Shown: positions 25,802 to 34,526, counted from the stretch's first letter. The stretch is 64,000 nucleotides of DNA from Atopobiaceae bacterium (GCA_017510785.1 JAFWMH010000034.1:19951-83950), one strand, 5' to 3'. Numbers and translations: made by a program. The notes: generated by a model from the sequence alone, not told the origin.

Positions 25802-26479
25802 CTATCCTTCGAACGGCATGTAGCGCTTCAAGCGATCGGCAGCCGTCACCCAGTCGTCCGTGTTAAAGATGGCGTGTCCTACGAGGACGATTTCGGGGTT
25901 GAGCGCAACGACGTCGCGAATGTTCGTTTCGTTGATGCCCGTGTGAATGGCGAGCTTGGAGTGCAAGAGGTTACGCTTCACGACGCCGGCAAGGTCGAGG
26001 GGACGCACTTTGGGACGGAAGAAGCTGCGTCGATGGGCTTCGATGTCGTAGTCGTACTCAGGTATGAAGCCCGAGGGCACCATGATGTAGTCCACTCCGA
26101 GTTGGTCGACCTCGGCCGTTCGTTTGCCCGTCTTTCTGGGAGAGGAGGCCATGTCGCACATGATTTGTCCGCCGTAGCTCTTGGCCTTCTCTACCATTTT
26201 GGCAATTACGGGGTCGGGTGCCTCGGAGAGTACCGTAACGATGTTTGCACCGGCCTCGAAGCAGCGCGTGGTAACGCCCGTGCCTCCATGGAAAACCTTG
26301 GCGTCCACGCACAGGCACAAGTCGGGATGTCGCTTGCGTATTTCCTCAACGATGCCCAACCCGAAGGTAATTATCATGGGAAAGCCGATTTCGAACACGT
26401 CGATGTGGCCGTCCATAAGATCGGCAACTTTGAGGATTTCGTGGTACTTGCCGTGGTCGAGGGTGAGTTGGAGCTTCAT
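25802..26479 (-). CDS. HUMPS-family lyase (3-hexulose-6-phosphate synthase-like)
   Basis: A 225-residue barrel of the orotidine-5'-phosphate decarboxylase suprafamily. The N-terminal KLQLTLDH and VFEIGFPMI match 3-hexulose-6-phosphate synthase and 3-keto-gulonate-6-phosphate decarboxylase, and AIHTGINETNIRDV with IVLVGHAIFN forms the phosphate-binding end. The family's D-x-K-x-x-D motif reads VDAKVFHGG here, with Asp59 and Lys61 kept but His64 where Asp is expected. The reaction may therefore differ. It lies 14 bases after an AEC transporter on the same strand. No hexulose-phosphate isomerase (hxlB) is adjacent. Confidence 0.65.
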   Translation of the reverse strand: MKLQLTLDHGKYHEILKVADLMDGHIDVFEIGFPMIITFGLGIVEEIRKRHPDLCLCVDAKVFHGGTGVTTRCFEAGANIVTVLSEAPDPVIAKMVEKAKSYGGQIMCDMASSPRKTGKRTAEVDQLGVDYIMVPSGFIPEYDYDIEAHRRSFFRPKVRPLDLAGVVKRNLLHSKLAIHTGINETNIRDVVALNPEIVLVGHAIFNTDDWVTAADRLKRYMPFEG

Positions 26480-26493
26480 GTGTGCCTCCTAAA

Positions 26494-27399
26494 CTAAAGT
26501 ACCTGCATGGAAAGGGCGAGGACGAGCGGCATGCTCACCATCGAGAGCAACGTGGTGCCAATGGCAAGGCCGGTGCCGTATTGGTAGTCGGCGCCGTATT
26601 TTTGCGCGAGCATCGAGGTGGCCGAGGCTGCGGGAGCGGCCGCTACGATCATGAGGACCATGCGGACCTCGAACGGGGCGGGCATAAAGAGGAGCAGCAC
26701 CAGCGTGGCGAGCGGGGCCACGAGGAGGCGCAGGATGCATGCCTTGTACAGGCGTGTATCGGTAATCATGAGCATGATGTTGGAGGCTCCGAGGTTCGCG
26801 CCCAAAATGAGCATGCCAAGGCCCGTGTTGAGGTTCTTCATGCCAACGAGTGCTTGGTCTAGGACGTAGGGGAGCTTAAAGGGCATAAAGAAGAAGATAA
26901 GACCAATGATGACGGCGATGAAGTTCGGGTTTGTGAGGATCTTTTTTATTGACACCTCGCCTTTATCTGCTGACATGAGCCATACGCCGTAGGTCCAGAA
27001 TACTATGGTTGCGACGACCATGGTCATGGTGACGTAAAACGTATATTGGTCGCCCAGAATTCCCTGGATGAGGGGAATGCCCACGAAGCCCGAGTTGGAG
27101 AATGCCACGGCGAAGTGTCCCACTCGGTCCGCACGTCCGCAGCCAATGCGGCCGACCACGATGGCAATAAGCAGGAGTCCCGTATAAAAGAGCATAACGA
27201 TGCCACCAGTCGCGAGTTGCTCCTTGTTGAACTCGATGGCGAGCGATGAGATGACGACCGCCGGTGTGGCAACGTAGAGGGCAATGTTCGAGAGCTGCGC
27301 CACGCCTTCCTCGGTGAGCATTTTGATTTTTGCGAGAATCACCCCGACGGCCATCATCACGACCATCACGAGAATCTGCTTAATAAGAATAGCTACCAT
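26494..27399 (-). CDS. AEC family transporter (auxin efflux carrier-type)
   Basis: A membrane protein of about 301 residues with around ten hydrophobic segments in two inverted halves. It belongs to the AEC/malate permease family, which moves carboxylates. AILIKQILVMVVMMAVGVIL is the first helix, FSNSGFVGIPLIQGILG is a family signature, and GANLGASNIML marks the second-half re-entrant region. The ATG at 27399 has GAGAGG at good spacing. Two nearer start codons upstream are less well placed. It heads a two-gene operon with the HUMPS lyase. Confidence 0.85.
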   Translation of the reverse strand: MVAILIKQILVMVVMMAVGVILAKIKMLTEEGVAQLSNIALYVATPAVVISSLAIEFNKEQLATGGIVMLFYTGLLLIAIVVGRIGCGRADRVGHFAVAFSNSGFVGIPLIQGILGDQYTFYVTMTMVVATIVFWTYGVWLMSADKGEVSIKKILTNPNFIAVIIGLIFFFMPFKLPYVLDQALVGMKNLNTGLGMLILGANLGASNIMLMITDTRLYKACILRLLVAPLATLVLLLFMPAPFEVRMVLMIVAAAPAASATSMLAQKYGADYQYGTGLAIGTTLLSMVSMPLVLALSMQVL

Positions 27400-27567
27400 A
27401 CGCATCACCTCTCATACGCTATACGCTGTACAGGTACACATTATGCGACAATGTTGCTCGCTTACGGCCTGCGATTGTGCGCTATCCGCCGAAGGGTGGT
27501 TGGTTGTCTGCTGGGCTGTAGGTATACTGGCCTTCATTAAGGTTGATGTTGTGTGCGGGAGGGCGGT

Positions 27568-28992
27568 ATGGTTGCACCGAAGAAAAGCTCGCTAACGCGA
27601 TCGGCCTTCGCACTGGTTGTTGTGAGCTTCTTGCTCTCGACGGTTGTGTCGCTTATGTCGCTTCATGCGATGACTCGCCATAACGTGCGCGAGATGAACA
27701 AGGTCCTCGCGACGCAGATTTATGACTACATGAGCAGCGAGCTCACAGGCCCGATTATGGCTGCGCGGACGATGTCGAGCAACAGCTTTTTGGGGGACAT
27801 GCTGGTGCGCGAGGGCGAAATGGACAAGGGCGAGTTCGTTACGGCCATGCGGGAATACCTTGTGGGGACCGAAAACGGGCTTGGTTATCAGGCATCATTT
27901 GTTATTTCGGATGTAAGTAAGAATTATTATACGCGCGAAGGCCTCAATCGCATCATTGATCCTGCGGGTTCGGCTGAGGACAAGTGGTATGCGGAGTTCG
28001 CCGAGTCGGGTGCTCGCTACGACCTCGACGTAGACAATGACGAGAAGAACAAGAGTGACCTCATGGTGTACGTGAATGCCCGAATCGACGATGGCACGCA
28101 CGGCCTGCTCGGCGTTTGCGGCGTGGGCGTGCGCATGACGGGCATACAGGAGCTCTTCAAAACCTTCGAGGAAAGCTTTGGCGTGAAGATTAACCTCGTC
28201 GATGAAAACGGCATTGTTCAGGTTGATACAAACAGCGATAACATCGAGGCGGTTGACCTCGGCAACATGATAAGTGGTAAGAAAAGTCGCGACTACGTGT
28301 ATGAGGAGCTGGGCGGCGAGCGTTTTGCCGTTACGAAGTACGTTGAGGACCTTGGTTGGTATTTGGTCGTGCAGAGCGATGGTTCGAACGAGGCAGGACA
28401 GTTCGCGAGCATAATTGGGCTCAACGTCGCCCTGTGCGTGTTCGTACTCGTTGCCATGGTAATCGCGCTGCGCGTGAACCAGCGGCGGACGAACGAGCTG
28501 GCGAACGCGTCGCTCGTCGATCAGGTCACGCAGGTGTACAACAAGCATTCCTTCGAGCTCGACAAGGCTCGGATGGGGGAGGAGACGGCGCCTTCGGACT
28601 TGGTGTGCATGACGGTGGACGTGAACGGACTCAAACGCGTGAACGATACGCTCGGGCACGATGCGGGCGACGAACTCATCCTTGGTGCGGCTGAGTGCTT
28701 GCGCGCGTGCCTAGCCGGGCACGGCAAGGTGTACCGGACGGGTGGTGACGAGTTTTGCGCGCTTTTGCGCGTCACGCCCGAGGAGCTGGAGCGAATCCAG
28801 GCGGATCTTCCCGCTGCGGTCCAGCGCTGGTCGGGCACGATGGTGGAGAGTCTCTCTGTTTCGTGTGGGTATGCTGCCGCATGGGAGTTCCCCGAGGGTG
28901 ACGTGGCGCTGCTCGTCAAGATTTCGGACGAGCGGATGTATGAGGACAAGACCGCGTTTTACGAGCGTACGGGTATCGCGCGGCGCACGTAG
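27568..28992 (+). CDS. Membrane-bound diguanylate cyclase (Cache sensor + GGDEF)
   Basis: A 474-residue sensor cyclase that makes cyclic di-GMP. An N-terminal transmembrane helix (about residues 12-35) leads into a Cache-type extracellular domain of about 240 residues, with DPAGSAEDKWYAEFAESG, VNARIDDGTHGLLGVCGVGV and NLVDENGIVQVDT. A second helix lies at about 275-295 (GLNVALCVFVLVAMVIAL). The cyclase domain ends the protein, with active-site GGDEF at about residues 392-396 and the metal-binding VDVNGLKRVNDTLGHDAGDE. No RxxD inhibitory site precedes GGDEF, so product feedback is probably absent. Start ATG 27568 follows GGGAGGGCGGT. Confidence 0.92.
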   Translation: MVAPKKSSLTRSAFALVVVSFLLSTVVSLMSLHAMTRHNVREMNKVLATQIYDYMSSELTGPIMAARTMSSNSFLGDMLVREGEMDKGEFVTAMREYLVGTENGLGYQASFVISDVSKNYYTREGLNRIIDPAGSAEDKWYAEFAESGARYDLDVDNDEKNKSDLMVYVNARIDDGTHGLLGVCGVGVRMTGIQELFKTFEESFGVKINLVDENGIVQVDTNSDNIEAVDLGNMISGKKSRDYVYEELGGERFAVTKYVEDLGWYLVVQSDGSNEAGQFASIIGLNVALCVFVLVAMVIALRVNQRRTNELANASLVDQVTQVYNKHSFELDKARMGEETAPSDLVCMTVDVNGLKRVNDTLGHDAGDELILGAAECLRACLAGHGKVYRTGGDEFCALLRVTPEELERIQADLPAAVQRWSGTMVESLSVSCGYAAAWEFPEGDVALLVKISDERMYEDKTAFYERTGIARRT

Positions 28993-29102
28993 CGCTCGGT
29001 GTGTGGCGTACGGCATGTGGCGCGTGGAGTTGTTGGCATGCGGCGTGCGTAGCGCTCGCGTGTCGGTGCACGTAGAGCTCCCGTCGGCGCACGTCAACTA
29101 TG

Positions 29103-29145
29103 GGTCGGCGCCCTGTTTCGTGTGGGACGAGACAAGGCGCCGACT
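29103..29145. terminator. Hairpin between the cyclase and MBL genes
   Basis: GTCGGCGCC and GGCGCCGAC, with inner TGTTTCGT/ACGAGACA pairing, form a long stem in the intergenic space between two convergent genes. Confidence 0.65.
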
Positions 29146-29223
29146 TCGTGTTGCTCCTATAGGTTTATAGGCGGTTTTATCCTAGTGGTGTTCGCGGCGG
29201 TGAGCTTTTGCACGAGCCAGTTT

Positions 29224-30192
29224 TTACGCAGGATTGAACTTGGTTTTTGGCTGCTTACAACGCGGACAACGCCAGTCGTCGGGCAGCTCTTCGAAGGGCG
29301 TGCCAGCTGCGACGCCCTGCGACGCGTCGCCTGCCTCGGGGTCGTACACGTAACCGCACACGCTGCACACGTACTTGCCCGTGCGAGTCTTAAAGGTTAT
29401 TTCGCCTACAGGGATGGTTTCGGGCGGATTCGCGAGGTCTACTACGCGCTTGGCTGCGAGGTTCTCGGGACCCTGCGGCGTGTGAGTGGAGAGGTATACC
29501 GTTGGGTTTTTCGCTACAAATTCGCGTACGCGATCCATCGTTTCGCGTGCAGCGGGAAGGTCCTCGAACACGACGGAGAGCTTGTTGGCGTAGAGTGCCT
29601 CGTCGACGTAGGTTACGTCACCGTGAATGAGGTAAAAGAGTCCTTCCTCGGCATCTTCGACGATTACGATGGCGTTTCCCTTGGTGTGACCTTCGGCGCG
29701 AATAAACCACACGCCGTCGGCGACCTTCTGGCTCTCGGGGAAGTTTTTATATGCTCCGTCGATGAACGAGATGGGGACGAGATTTTGCAGTCCAGCCAGT
29801 TCGTCGGCATCGGCTTCGTGTTCGTTTACCCACACTTGCGCGTTCGGGAAGCTCTTGAGCTCGCCGGAGTGGTCGGCATGTTTGTGGGTGAGCAGCACCT
29901 TGGTTACCTGCTCGGGGGAATAACCGAGTGCGGCGAGCGCGTCCATATAGGGTGCTACATCGTGACCGGTGTAGATGAGCGTCGTTTCGTCGGGACTCTC
30001 TTCGGGCGTTCCTGCAGGGAGGCCCGTATCGACGAGAATCACCTCGTCGCCGGTATCGATAAGGTAATTTTGAAGACCCGAGCGGTAGCGAACCGAAGCG
30101 TCGAAGGCCGCAGGACCTTCTTCACCACCGAAAGCGAACGGCTGCGTCGCGAAGCCTCCCTCGCGATAGATGACAGGCAGAATCTTTACCAT
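29224..30192 (-). CDS. Metallo-beta-lactamase-fold hydrolase with C-terminal rubredoxin domain
   Basis: A 322-residue fusion. The MBL domain has the metal motif [11 protein letters not shown] (H103, H105, D107, H108) and later [20 protein letters not shown] and LSTHTPQG for further ligands. The last 55 residues are a rubredoxin with two knuckles, [17 protein letters not shown] and [12 protein letters not shown]-fold enzymes with iron sites and rubredoxin act in O2 or NO reduction, although a flavodoxin domain is missing here and the overall sequence is closer to lactonase-type MBLs. The start at 30192 has GAGGAG upstream. It is divergent from a TetR regulator that probably controls it. An oxidative-stress role is inferred. 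Confidence 0.8.
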   Translation of the reverse strand: MVKILPVIYREGGFATQPFAFGGEEGPAAFDASVRYRSGLQNYLIDTGDEVILVDTGLPAGTPEESPDETTLIYTGHDVAPYMDALAALGYSPEQVTKVLLTHKHADHSGELKSFPNAQVWVNEHEADADELAGLQNLVPISFIDGAYKNFPESQKVADGVWFIRAEGHTKGNAIVIVEDAEEGLFYLIHGDVTYVDEALYANKLSVVFEDLPAARETMDRVREFVAKNPTVYLSTHTPQGPENLAAKRVVDLANPPETIPVGEITFKTRTGKYVCSVCGYVYDPEAGDASQGVAAGTPFEELPDDWRCPRCKQPKTKFNPA

Positions 30193-30324
30193 GTTGCTCC
30201 TCTCGTTGACAAGTACATAGATACGTAATAAAGTACAGCTGTCACGCAGCATGGTCAATTGTCAGTCGCGGGTGATGTGTAACGTAAGTGGCACATGCGG
30301 TGGGTTTGTCACGTAACGTGTGGG

Positions 30325-30924
30325 ATGGAAGGTATGGCAAACACCGAAGACTTGCGGTACGTGCGAACCGAGAGCGCGTTGCGCTCGGCATTTATGGAGC
30401 TTGTTTCGGAGGGACCCATACGAGCTGTTACCGTAAGTGCAGTGTGTAAGCGTGCGGGCATTAGCCGGAACGCGTTTTATTTGCATCATGCGGGTGTTGC
30501 CCAGTTGTATGCGGCGATGGTCGATGAGCTTCTCGATGATGTGCGGGCTGCGTGCGTTGCCTCGGCAGAGAGAGTATTGGCAACGGGAGCTTTGGATGAA
30601 GACCTGGTTCCATCGGGACTTGCCATGCTCGCCAAGCACGAAGGGCTTTTGCGTGCGCTTTTGCCTTCCGATGACGGATCTCTTGCCAAGTGTCTTGCCG
30701 ATGGCATCGCGGGTGCGTATTTTGAAGCCGCGCAGGTGTTTGGTGGGCCGGGAAGCAGTTTGGAGCATCGGCTTAGATGCGCGTTTTCGGCTTGGGCGGT
30801 TCTTGGAATTTTGCAACGCTGGATCGAGCTTTCGGATGCGCCAATTGAGGATTTGATGCCGTACCTCTCGAAGTTTCATGCGGGGATTCAAAAGGAGGCG
30901 ACGCAGTATCTTATGGGGGAGTGA
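30325..30924 (+). CDS. TetR/AcrR family transcriptional regulator
   Basis: A protein of about 199 residues. The N-terminal HTH (TVSAVCKRAGISRNAFYLHH, about residues 35-55) is a clear TetR domain, and the C-terminal ligand-binding part is helical with no assignable ligand. The start is uncertain between the ATGs at 30325 and 30334, since neither has ideal spacing to a ribosome binding site. It is transcribed away from the MBL-rubredoxin gene, and the 130 bases between them should hold shared operators. A run of 18-bp repeats begins directly after its stop. Confidence 0.82.
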   Translation: MEGMANTEDLRYVRTESALRSAFMELVSEGPIRAVTVSAVCKRAGISRNAFYLHHAGVAQLYAAMVDELLDDVRAACVASAERVLATGALDEDLVPSGLAMLAKHEGLLRALLPSDDGSLAKCLADGIAGAYFEAAQVFGGPGSSLEHRLRCAFSAWAVLGILQRWIELSDAPIEDLMPYLSKFHAGIQKEATQYLMGE

Positions 30925-30926
30925 GG

Positions 30927-31110
30927 TGCTGTGGACCACACTAATGCTGTGGACCGTGCTTATGCTGTGGAACGTGCTTATGCCGCGGACCGTGTCTATG
31001 CAGCGGGTCGTGCCTATGCTGTTGGCTGTACCCGTGCTGTTGACCGTACCCGTGCCGCGGATCGCGCCTATCCCGCAGACCGTACCCATGCTGCGGACCG
31101 CGCTTGGCAT
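30927..31110. repeat. 18-bp minisatellite, about ten units
   Basis: Units such as CCGTGCTTATGCTGTGGA repeat with point differences about ten times. Because 18 is a multiple of three, both strands stay open and would encode six-residue repeats (AYAVDR-type), but no ribosome binding site or downstream domain supports translation. The array starts immediately after the TetR stop codon. It is probably a variable-number tandem repeat. Confidence 0.75.
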
Positions 31111-31164
31111 TCGCGAATGTTTTTATTCACGAGCCATTTCCCAAGAATGAATGCGAAACCCGAT

Positions 31165-31189
31165 GAAAAAACCTCTCCGAAGAGAGGTT
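31165..31189 (-). terminator. Terminator of tRNA-Gly
   Basis: AACCTCTC (31170-31177) pairs with GAGAGGTT (31182-31189), with A-run on the plus strand giving a U-run after the stem on the minus strand. Confidence 0.88.
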
Positions 31190-31199
31190 AGAAAAACTC

Positions 31200-31273
31200 T
31201 GGAGCGGGTGACGGGAATCGAACCCGCGTGGTCAGCTTGGAAGGCTGAAGTTCTACCATTGAACTACACCCGC
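31200..31273 (-). tRNA. tRNA-Gly (TCC)
   Basis: The minus strand reads acceptor GCGGGTG, D-arm TAGTTCAATGGTAGAAC, anticodon loop CTTCCAA (TCC), T-arm GCGGGTTCGATTCCCGT, 3' acceptor CACCCGC, discriminator T and encoded CCA. A complete cloverleaf. Confidence 0.95.
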
Positions 31274-31632
31274 GCAACTCGCATTCATATATTAGCAGAG
31301 TCGCCGCAACTTGCAACCGTTTTGTAGGACTTGTGTGGCTGGCCAGCGAATGCCTTGGCCAACGGCTTGGCCAAGGCGAATGGCTTGGTGGGTTGGTGAA
31401 CGTAGAGTGCACAGTGGGTTAATCGAGTCTCTGGTATGATGCTTTCCTCGATTTCCGAATGCCCTGCGTGTGGTCGGCACAGCATGTATGACCTGCATGG
31501 CGGAGCGGTATGCCGATTTCGGCCGTGGACGAGCGTGCCGAGCCGAGTGAGTGCGCCGGGCCGAGTGAGTGCGCCGAGCTGGGGGTTCCACATGCTCTTC
31601 GACGAGTCCGACAGCACCTTAATGCCTCGCAA
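31274..31632. other. Low-complexity intergenic stretch
   Basis: No gene is recognised. Short direct repeats occur, including GGCTTGGCCAACGGCTTGGCCAAGGC near 31360 and two copies of GCCGAGTGAGTGCGCCG near 31545-31575. It leads into the 72-bp repeat array. Confidence 0.45.
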
Positions 31633-31992
31633 TGCGTGGATACCCCATCGGCACCCAACGCCGGAATGGGTGCCACTGGCATCCAGATAGGAGGCATTCC
31701 GGGTCTATCCGGCACCCGTCGGCACCTAACGCCAACAACGGGTGCCACTGGCACCCGAATAGCTTGCATACCCGTTCTATCTGTACCCCTTTGGCACCCA
31801 ACGCCAACAATGGGTGCCGCGGGGACCCGAATAGCCGGCGCGGCGCCCCTATCTGTACCCCTTTGGCACCCAACGCCAACAATGGGTGCCGCGGGCACCC
31901 GAATAGCCGACCCTGCGCCCCTATCTGTACCCCATCGGCACCCAACGGCAAAATGGGTGCTACTGGCACCCAGATAGGAAGCATCATTGCCC
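31633..31992. repeat. Five tandem units of a 72-bp repeat (array 1)
   Basis: Units begin at 31633, 31705, 31777, 31849 and 31921, each exactly 72 bp. A typical unit begins CTATCTGTACCCCTTTGGCA, continues with CCCAACGCCAACAATGGGTG, and ends with ACCCGAATAGCCGGCGCGGC and then GCCC. Each holds a dyad, GGCACCCA...TGGGTGCC, able to form a hairpin. The middle units are nearly identical, while the outer ones diverge. Both strands remain open because 72 is divisible by three, but there is no start signal. The same repeat occurs inverted at 34066-34279. Confidence 0.85.
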
Positions 31993-32468
31993 TCCGCGCG
32001 TGCACGTTTTCGCGAGACGCGACGCGGGCAGGCGGGCCGAGTCCACCCGACGCATGCGCCGCAGGCTGCGGGGTGCATGGCGGCTTGCCGGTGGGTGGCG
32101 CGTCAGAACCTAATGAAGTAGACAACACTGCTATCGGGGTTATGCAGCAGACGTCGTATGAGGGACCTGGCGCGTGGGCCATGCTCGCAAATACCGGGAC
32201 GCTTGCGTCGCCACCTCTTTCGTAACCCAGCCAAAGGGAAATGAAAGACAAAAGAATGGGTTCGGTAAAAACTACGATCTCGAAAGCGCCGGTCTTCGGA
32301 GGAAGCCATTTTCGCCTGGTTATACAATCCGGTCCAAACGTCCTTGTGCCTGTTGGGCGGAGCAGGCGCTAGATGCGACGGTTCGCAAAGTGGCTCAATG
32401 CGAGTATGCTGGCATTATTGGTCCCCACAGGTGCCGTAACGTAACCAAGCGCGGAGGTTGAGGCAAAT
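31993..32468. other. Gene-free stretch before the NUDIX gene
   Basis: About 475 bases, GC-rich at first and AT-richer from 32100. I see no gene, RNA or clear repeat. The promoter of the NUDIX gene should be in the last 100 bases. Confidence 0.4.
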
Positions 32469-33092
32469 ATGAACCTGCATGAAGTGCATGACGCCCTGTT
32501 GCACGCAAACAGTCACCCGCTCGGAAGTGCCGTCGTCATACCGCTCATCGAAGGCCCGGAGGGGCTTTCCGTGCTGTTCGAGGTTCGGGCTTCCACGCTG
32601 AGCATCCAGCCGGGCGAGGTCTGTCTGCCCGGCGGTCACATCGATCCCGGAGAAGAGCCGCTCGACGCCGCCGTACGGGAGGCTTGCGAGGAGCTGCTGA
32701 TAGACCCCGCGCAGCTCGAGGTTCTGGGGTCGTTAGGGCAGATGGCGGGACCGGGCGCGCATCCCATCCACGTCTATGTTGTCTCGCTCTCAGGGTATGA
32801 GGGGACCTTCTCGCCGTGCGAGGTCGACCGAACCTTCTGCCTCCCGCTTGCATGGCTGGTCGAGAACCCGCCCTCAGTGCATCGCGTGGAATACAGGCCC
32901 CAGTTTGCGGACGACTTCCCATGGCACCTCGTGCCCGGCGGCGAATCCTATCCGTGGCACACAATGGCAGGTGACGTGCCCTTCTACGAGGGGACGGATC
33001 CCTTGCTGTGGGGCGCGACGGCTCGAATAGTGCGTTCGTTCGTGGATGCGGTTGCGGACAGTCGGACGTTCTCCGACACGCCGCGGCCATGA
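32469..33092 (+). CDS. NUDIX hydrolase, CoA pyrophosphatase-like
   Basis: A 207-residue NUDIX protein. The box GGHIDPGEEPLDAAVREACE and then EL carries the metal-binding Glu residues. The upstream segment STLSIQPGEVCLPGGH matches the pattern next to the NUDIX box in NudL/YeaB-type coenzyme A pyrophosphatases (LRxHxGQVxFPGG), although some positions differ. GSLGQMAGPGAHPIHVYVV follows. It probably cleaves CoA or related dinucleotides. It lies alone between two repeat arrays on a short, otherwise non-coding island. The start ATG at 32469 has GGAGGTTGAGG about 12 bases upstream. Confidence 0.8.
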   Translation: MNLHEVHDALLHANSHPLGSAVVIPLIEGPEGLSVLFEVRASTLSIQPGEVCLPGGHIDPGEEPLDAAVREACEELLIDPAQLEVLGSLGQMAGPGAHPIHVYVVSLSGYEGTFSPCEVDRTFCLPLAWLVENPPSVHRVEYRPQFADDFPWHLVPGGESYPWHTMAGDVPFYEGTDPLLWGATARIVRSFVDAVADSRTFSDTPRP

Positions 33093-33202
33093 TGCGCCGG
33101 GTAGTCGCCGGGTACTCTGGTGTCTCGGTCGCAACGGCGTCGCGCAACCGTGGCGCTTGGGGCACTTTTCGCGCTCGGCTAGCCTCGGGCTCGCCCTGCT
33201 CC

Positions 33203-33326
33203 TAAAGAAGCGTCAAATCGGAAAGTGGCCCGGAGGAGCAGCGCGCGCTTCCGCAGACCGATAGCCGTTTGAGCTTTGCCCTCCGGGCCACGGACGGGAC
33301 ATTTGACTAATCTTTAGGGGCAGGGG
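33203..33326. repeat. Interspersed hairpin element, copy A
   Basis: The element reads AAGCGTCAAATCG, AAAGTGGCCCGGAGG, GATAGCCGTTTGAGCTTTG, CCTCCGGGCCAC and GGGACATTTGACTAATCT in order. The arms AGTGGCCCGGAGG and CCTCCGGGCCAC form a strong stem. A near-complete second copy lies at 47731-47859, and a 3' fragment at 44305-44350. No coding sequence is present. Confidence 0.8.
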
Positions 33327-33478
33327 CTCGCGGGAAGCGTCCCAATCGATTCCATCAACGGACGTAGGCGCCCGCGTAGGACGTAGGCGCCCGCGCAGGG
33401 TGTAAGCCTTCGTCCGGCTGGCGGTTAGCCTTTGTCAGTGCTAGGCAGCGCCCTTTGCTTCCACAGAAAGGAGTTGCC

Positions 33479-33625
33479 ATGGAAGTTCTTCTTGCTGCTA
33501 TGCGGCTGCTGATAGCGCTCCTTGAAGTCCTGAAACCATACTTCGAGCTCAAGGGTTCGGGGAAGGAGGATGACCATCCCGACCCACGCGATGATAACCA
33601 CAGGCCAAAGCGCCTAAGGGGTTGA
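33479..33625 (+). CDS. Small hydrophobic peptide (48 residues)
   Basis: An ATG with AAAGGAG at ideal spacing opens MEVLLAAMRLLIALLEVLKP, a short hydrophobic or amphipathic helix, followed by a hydrophilic tail rich in Asp, His, Arg and Lys. The layout (one helix plus charged tail, isolated gene) resembles type I toxin or holin-like peptides, but the helix is short and no antisense RNA could be shown. It sits in the repeat island. The function is unknown. Confidence 0.5.
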   Translation: MEVLLAAMRLLIALLEVLKPYFELKGSGKEDDHPDPRDDNHRPKRLRG

Positions 33626-34065
33626 GACAAAAGAATAGGGCCGGCGTTGGCAGTCGCCGTTGCCCTGGTCAAAACCCTAGTGGAGCGTTTCATTGACAGC
33701 CAGACTTATGACGCGCCGCAGCCAGAATCCCGTCGGGGCGACGCATGTTACCTAATGGCCAATGCGGCTCCAGGCCACGCGCGGGACCGCGTCCCCCTCG
33801 GGGTTCTCCTCTGATTCGCTTGCCCGCACGTGCTCCGGCCTCACCGAACGGGGCGCCGCCTCACCAAAAGCATTTCGTCACAGGAGGCCACCCGGCCTCA
33901 CCGAACGGGGCGCCGCCCGCACGAACTACCCAACAGGTATGTATTATCGAACCATTTGCCGCATCCATCTGGGCTTTTGTCAAAATGGTTAAGATACTAT
34001 TTGCCTGTTGGATAGTTTTGGGTTGCTTGCAGTACCTGCCAGGTTCTCGGCAAGTGGCCGGGCGG
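33626..34065. other. Gene-free stretch with short repeats
   Basis: It includes the 24-bp duplication GGCCTCACCGAACGGGGCGC plus CGCC at 33837 and 33894 (57-bp period). It also has an inverted pair, CTACCCAACAGG near 33925 and CCTGTTGGATAG near 34003, that could fold the intervening 70 bases. No gene is recognised. Confidence 0.5.
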
Positions 34066-34279
34066 GATGGCGTCGCGCCGGCTTTCGGGTCCCTGCGGCA
34101 CCCATTGTTGCATTGGGTGCCAAAGGGCGCCACATAGGCCGGGAATGCAAGCTATTCGGGTCCCTGCTGCACCCTTTGTTGCGTTGGGTGCCAAAGGGGT
34201 ACAGATAGGGGCGCCGCGCCGGCTATTCGGGTCCCTGCTGCACCCTTTGTTGCGTTGGGTGCCAAAGGGGTACAGATAG
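34066..34279. repeat. Three units of the 71-72 bp repeat, inverted (array 2)
   Basis: Units end at about 34137, 34208 and 34279 with a 71-bp period. Each is the reverse complement of the array-1 unit: GGCTATTCGGGTCCCTGCTG, CACCCTTTGTTGCGTTGGGT, GCCAAAGGGGTACAGATAGG. The last two units are almost identical to each other. The two arrays lie about 2 kb apart in opposite orientation around the NUDIX gene. Confidence 0.85.
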
Positions 34280-34526
34280 GGGCGCCGCGCGCGGCCACGT
34301 TGGCTGGTGGCTTGCAAGGGAGTAGGTGCCGGGCGTGCGTCGGGAGCAGCGGCGCGGCATGACGCAGCGGCTTGGCTCGGCTGTCGCCGGGGGCTCATGT
34401 CATCCAGTCAAGCGCGAAACAACTATAGTTGTACAACGCGGAAAAGGGCTTTCGTGGCAAAGTTCTTGAGGCTGCGGCCTCATGAAGCGAAGCGCGGAAC
34501 GCCGTGCCGGACGGCGTTGCCTAGCT
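34280..34526. other. Intergenic region downstream of array 2
   Basis: About 250 GC-rich bases without a recognised gene. It lies at the 3' side of the converging MATE gene. Confidence 0.4.

Noticed and set aside
25802..26479. Formaldehyde-fixing ribulose monophosphate pathway
   Set aside because: No hxlB isomerase is adjacent and the active-site motif is altered, so the HPS function is not asserted.
30931..31191. A repeat peptide (AYAVDR units) from the 18-bp minisatellite
   Set aside because: No start signal. The frame runs into the tRNA-Gly terminator.
31633..31992. CRISPR array
   Set aside because: Units are contiguous with no unique spacers, and no cas genes are present.
31632..32225. 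A 197-residue frame with 24-residue repeats over the 72-bp array
   Set aside because: Open only because the repeat length is divisible by three. No ribosome binding site, and both strands are equally open.
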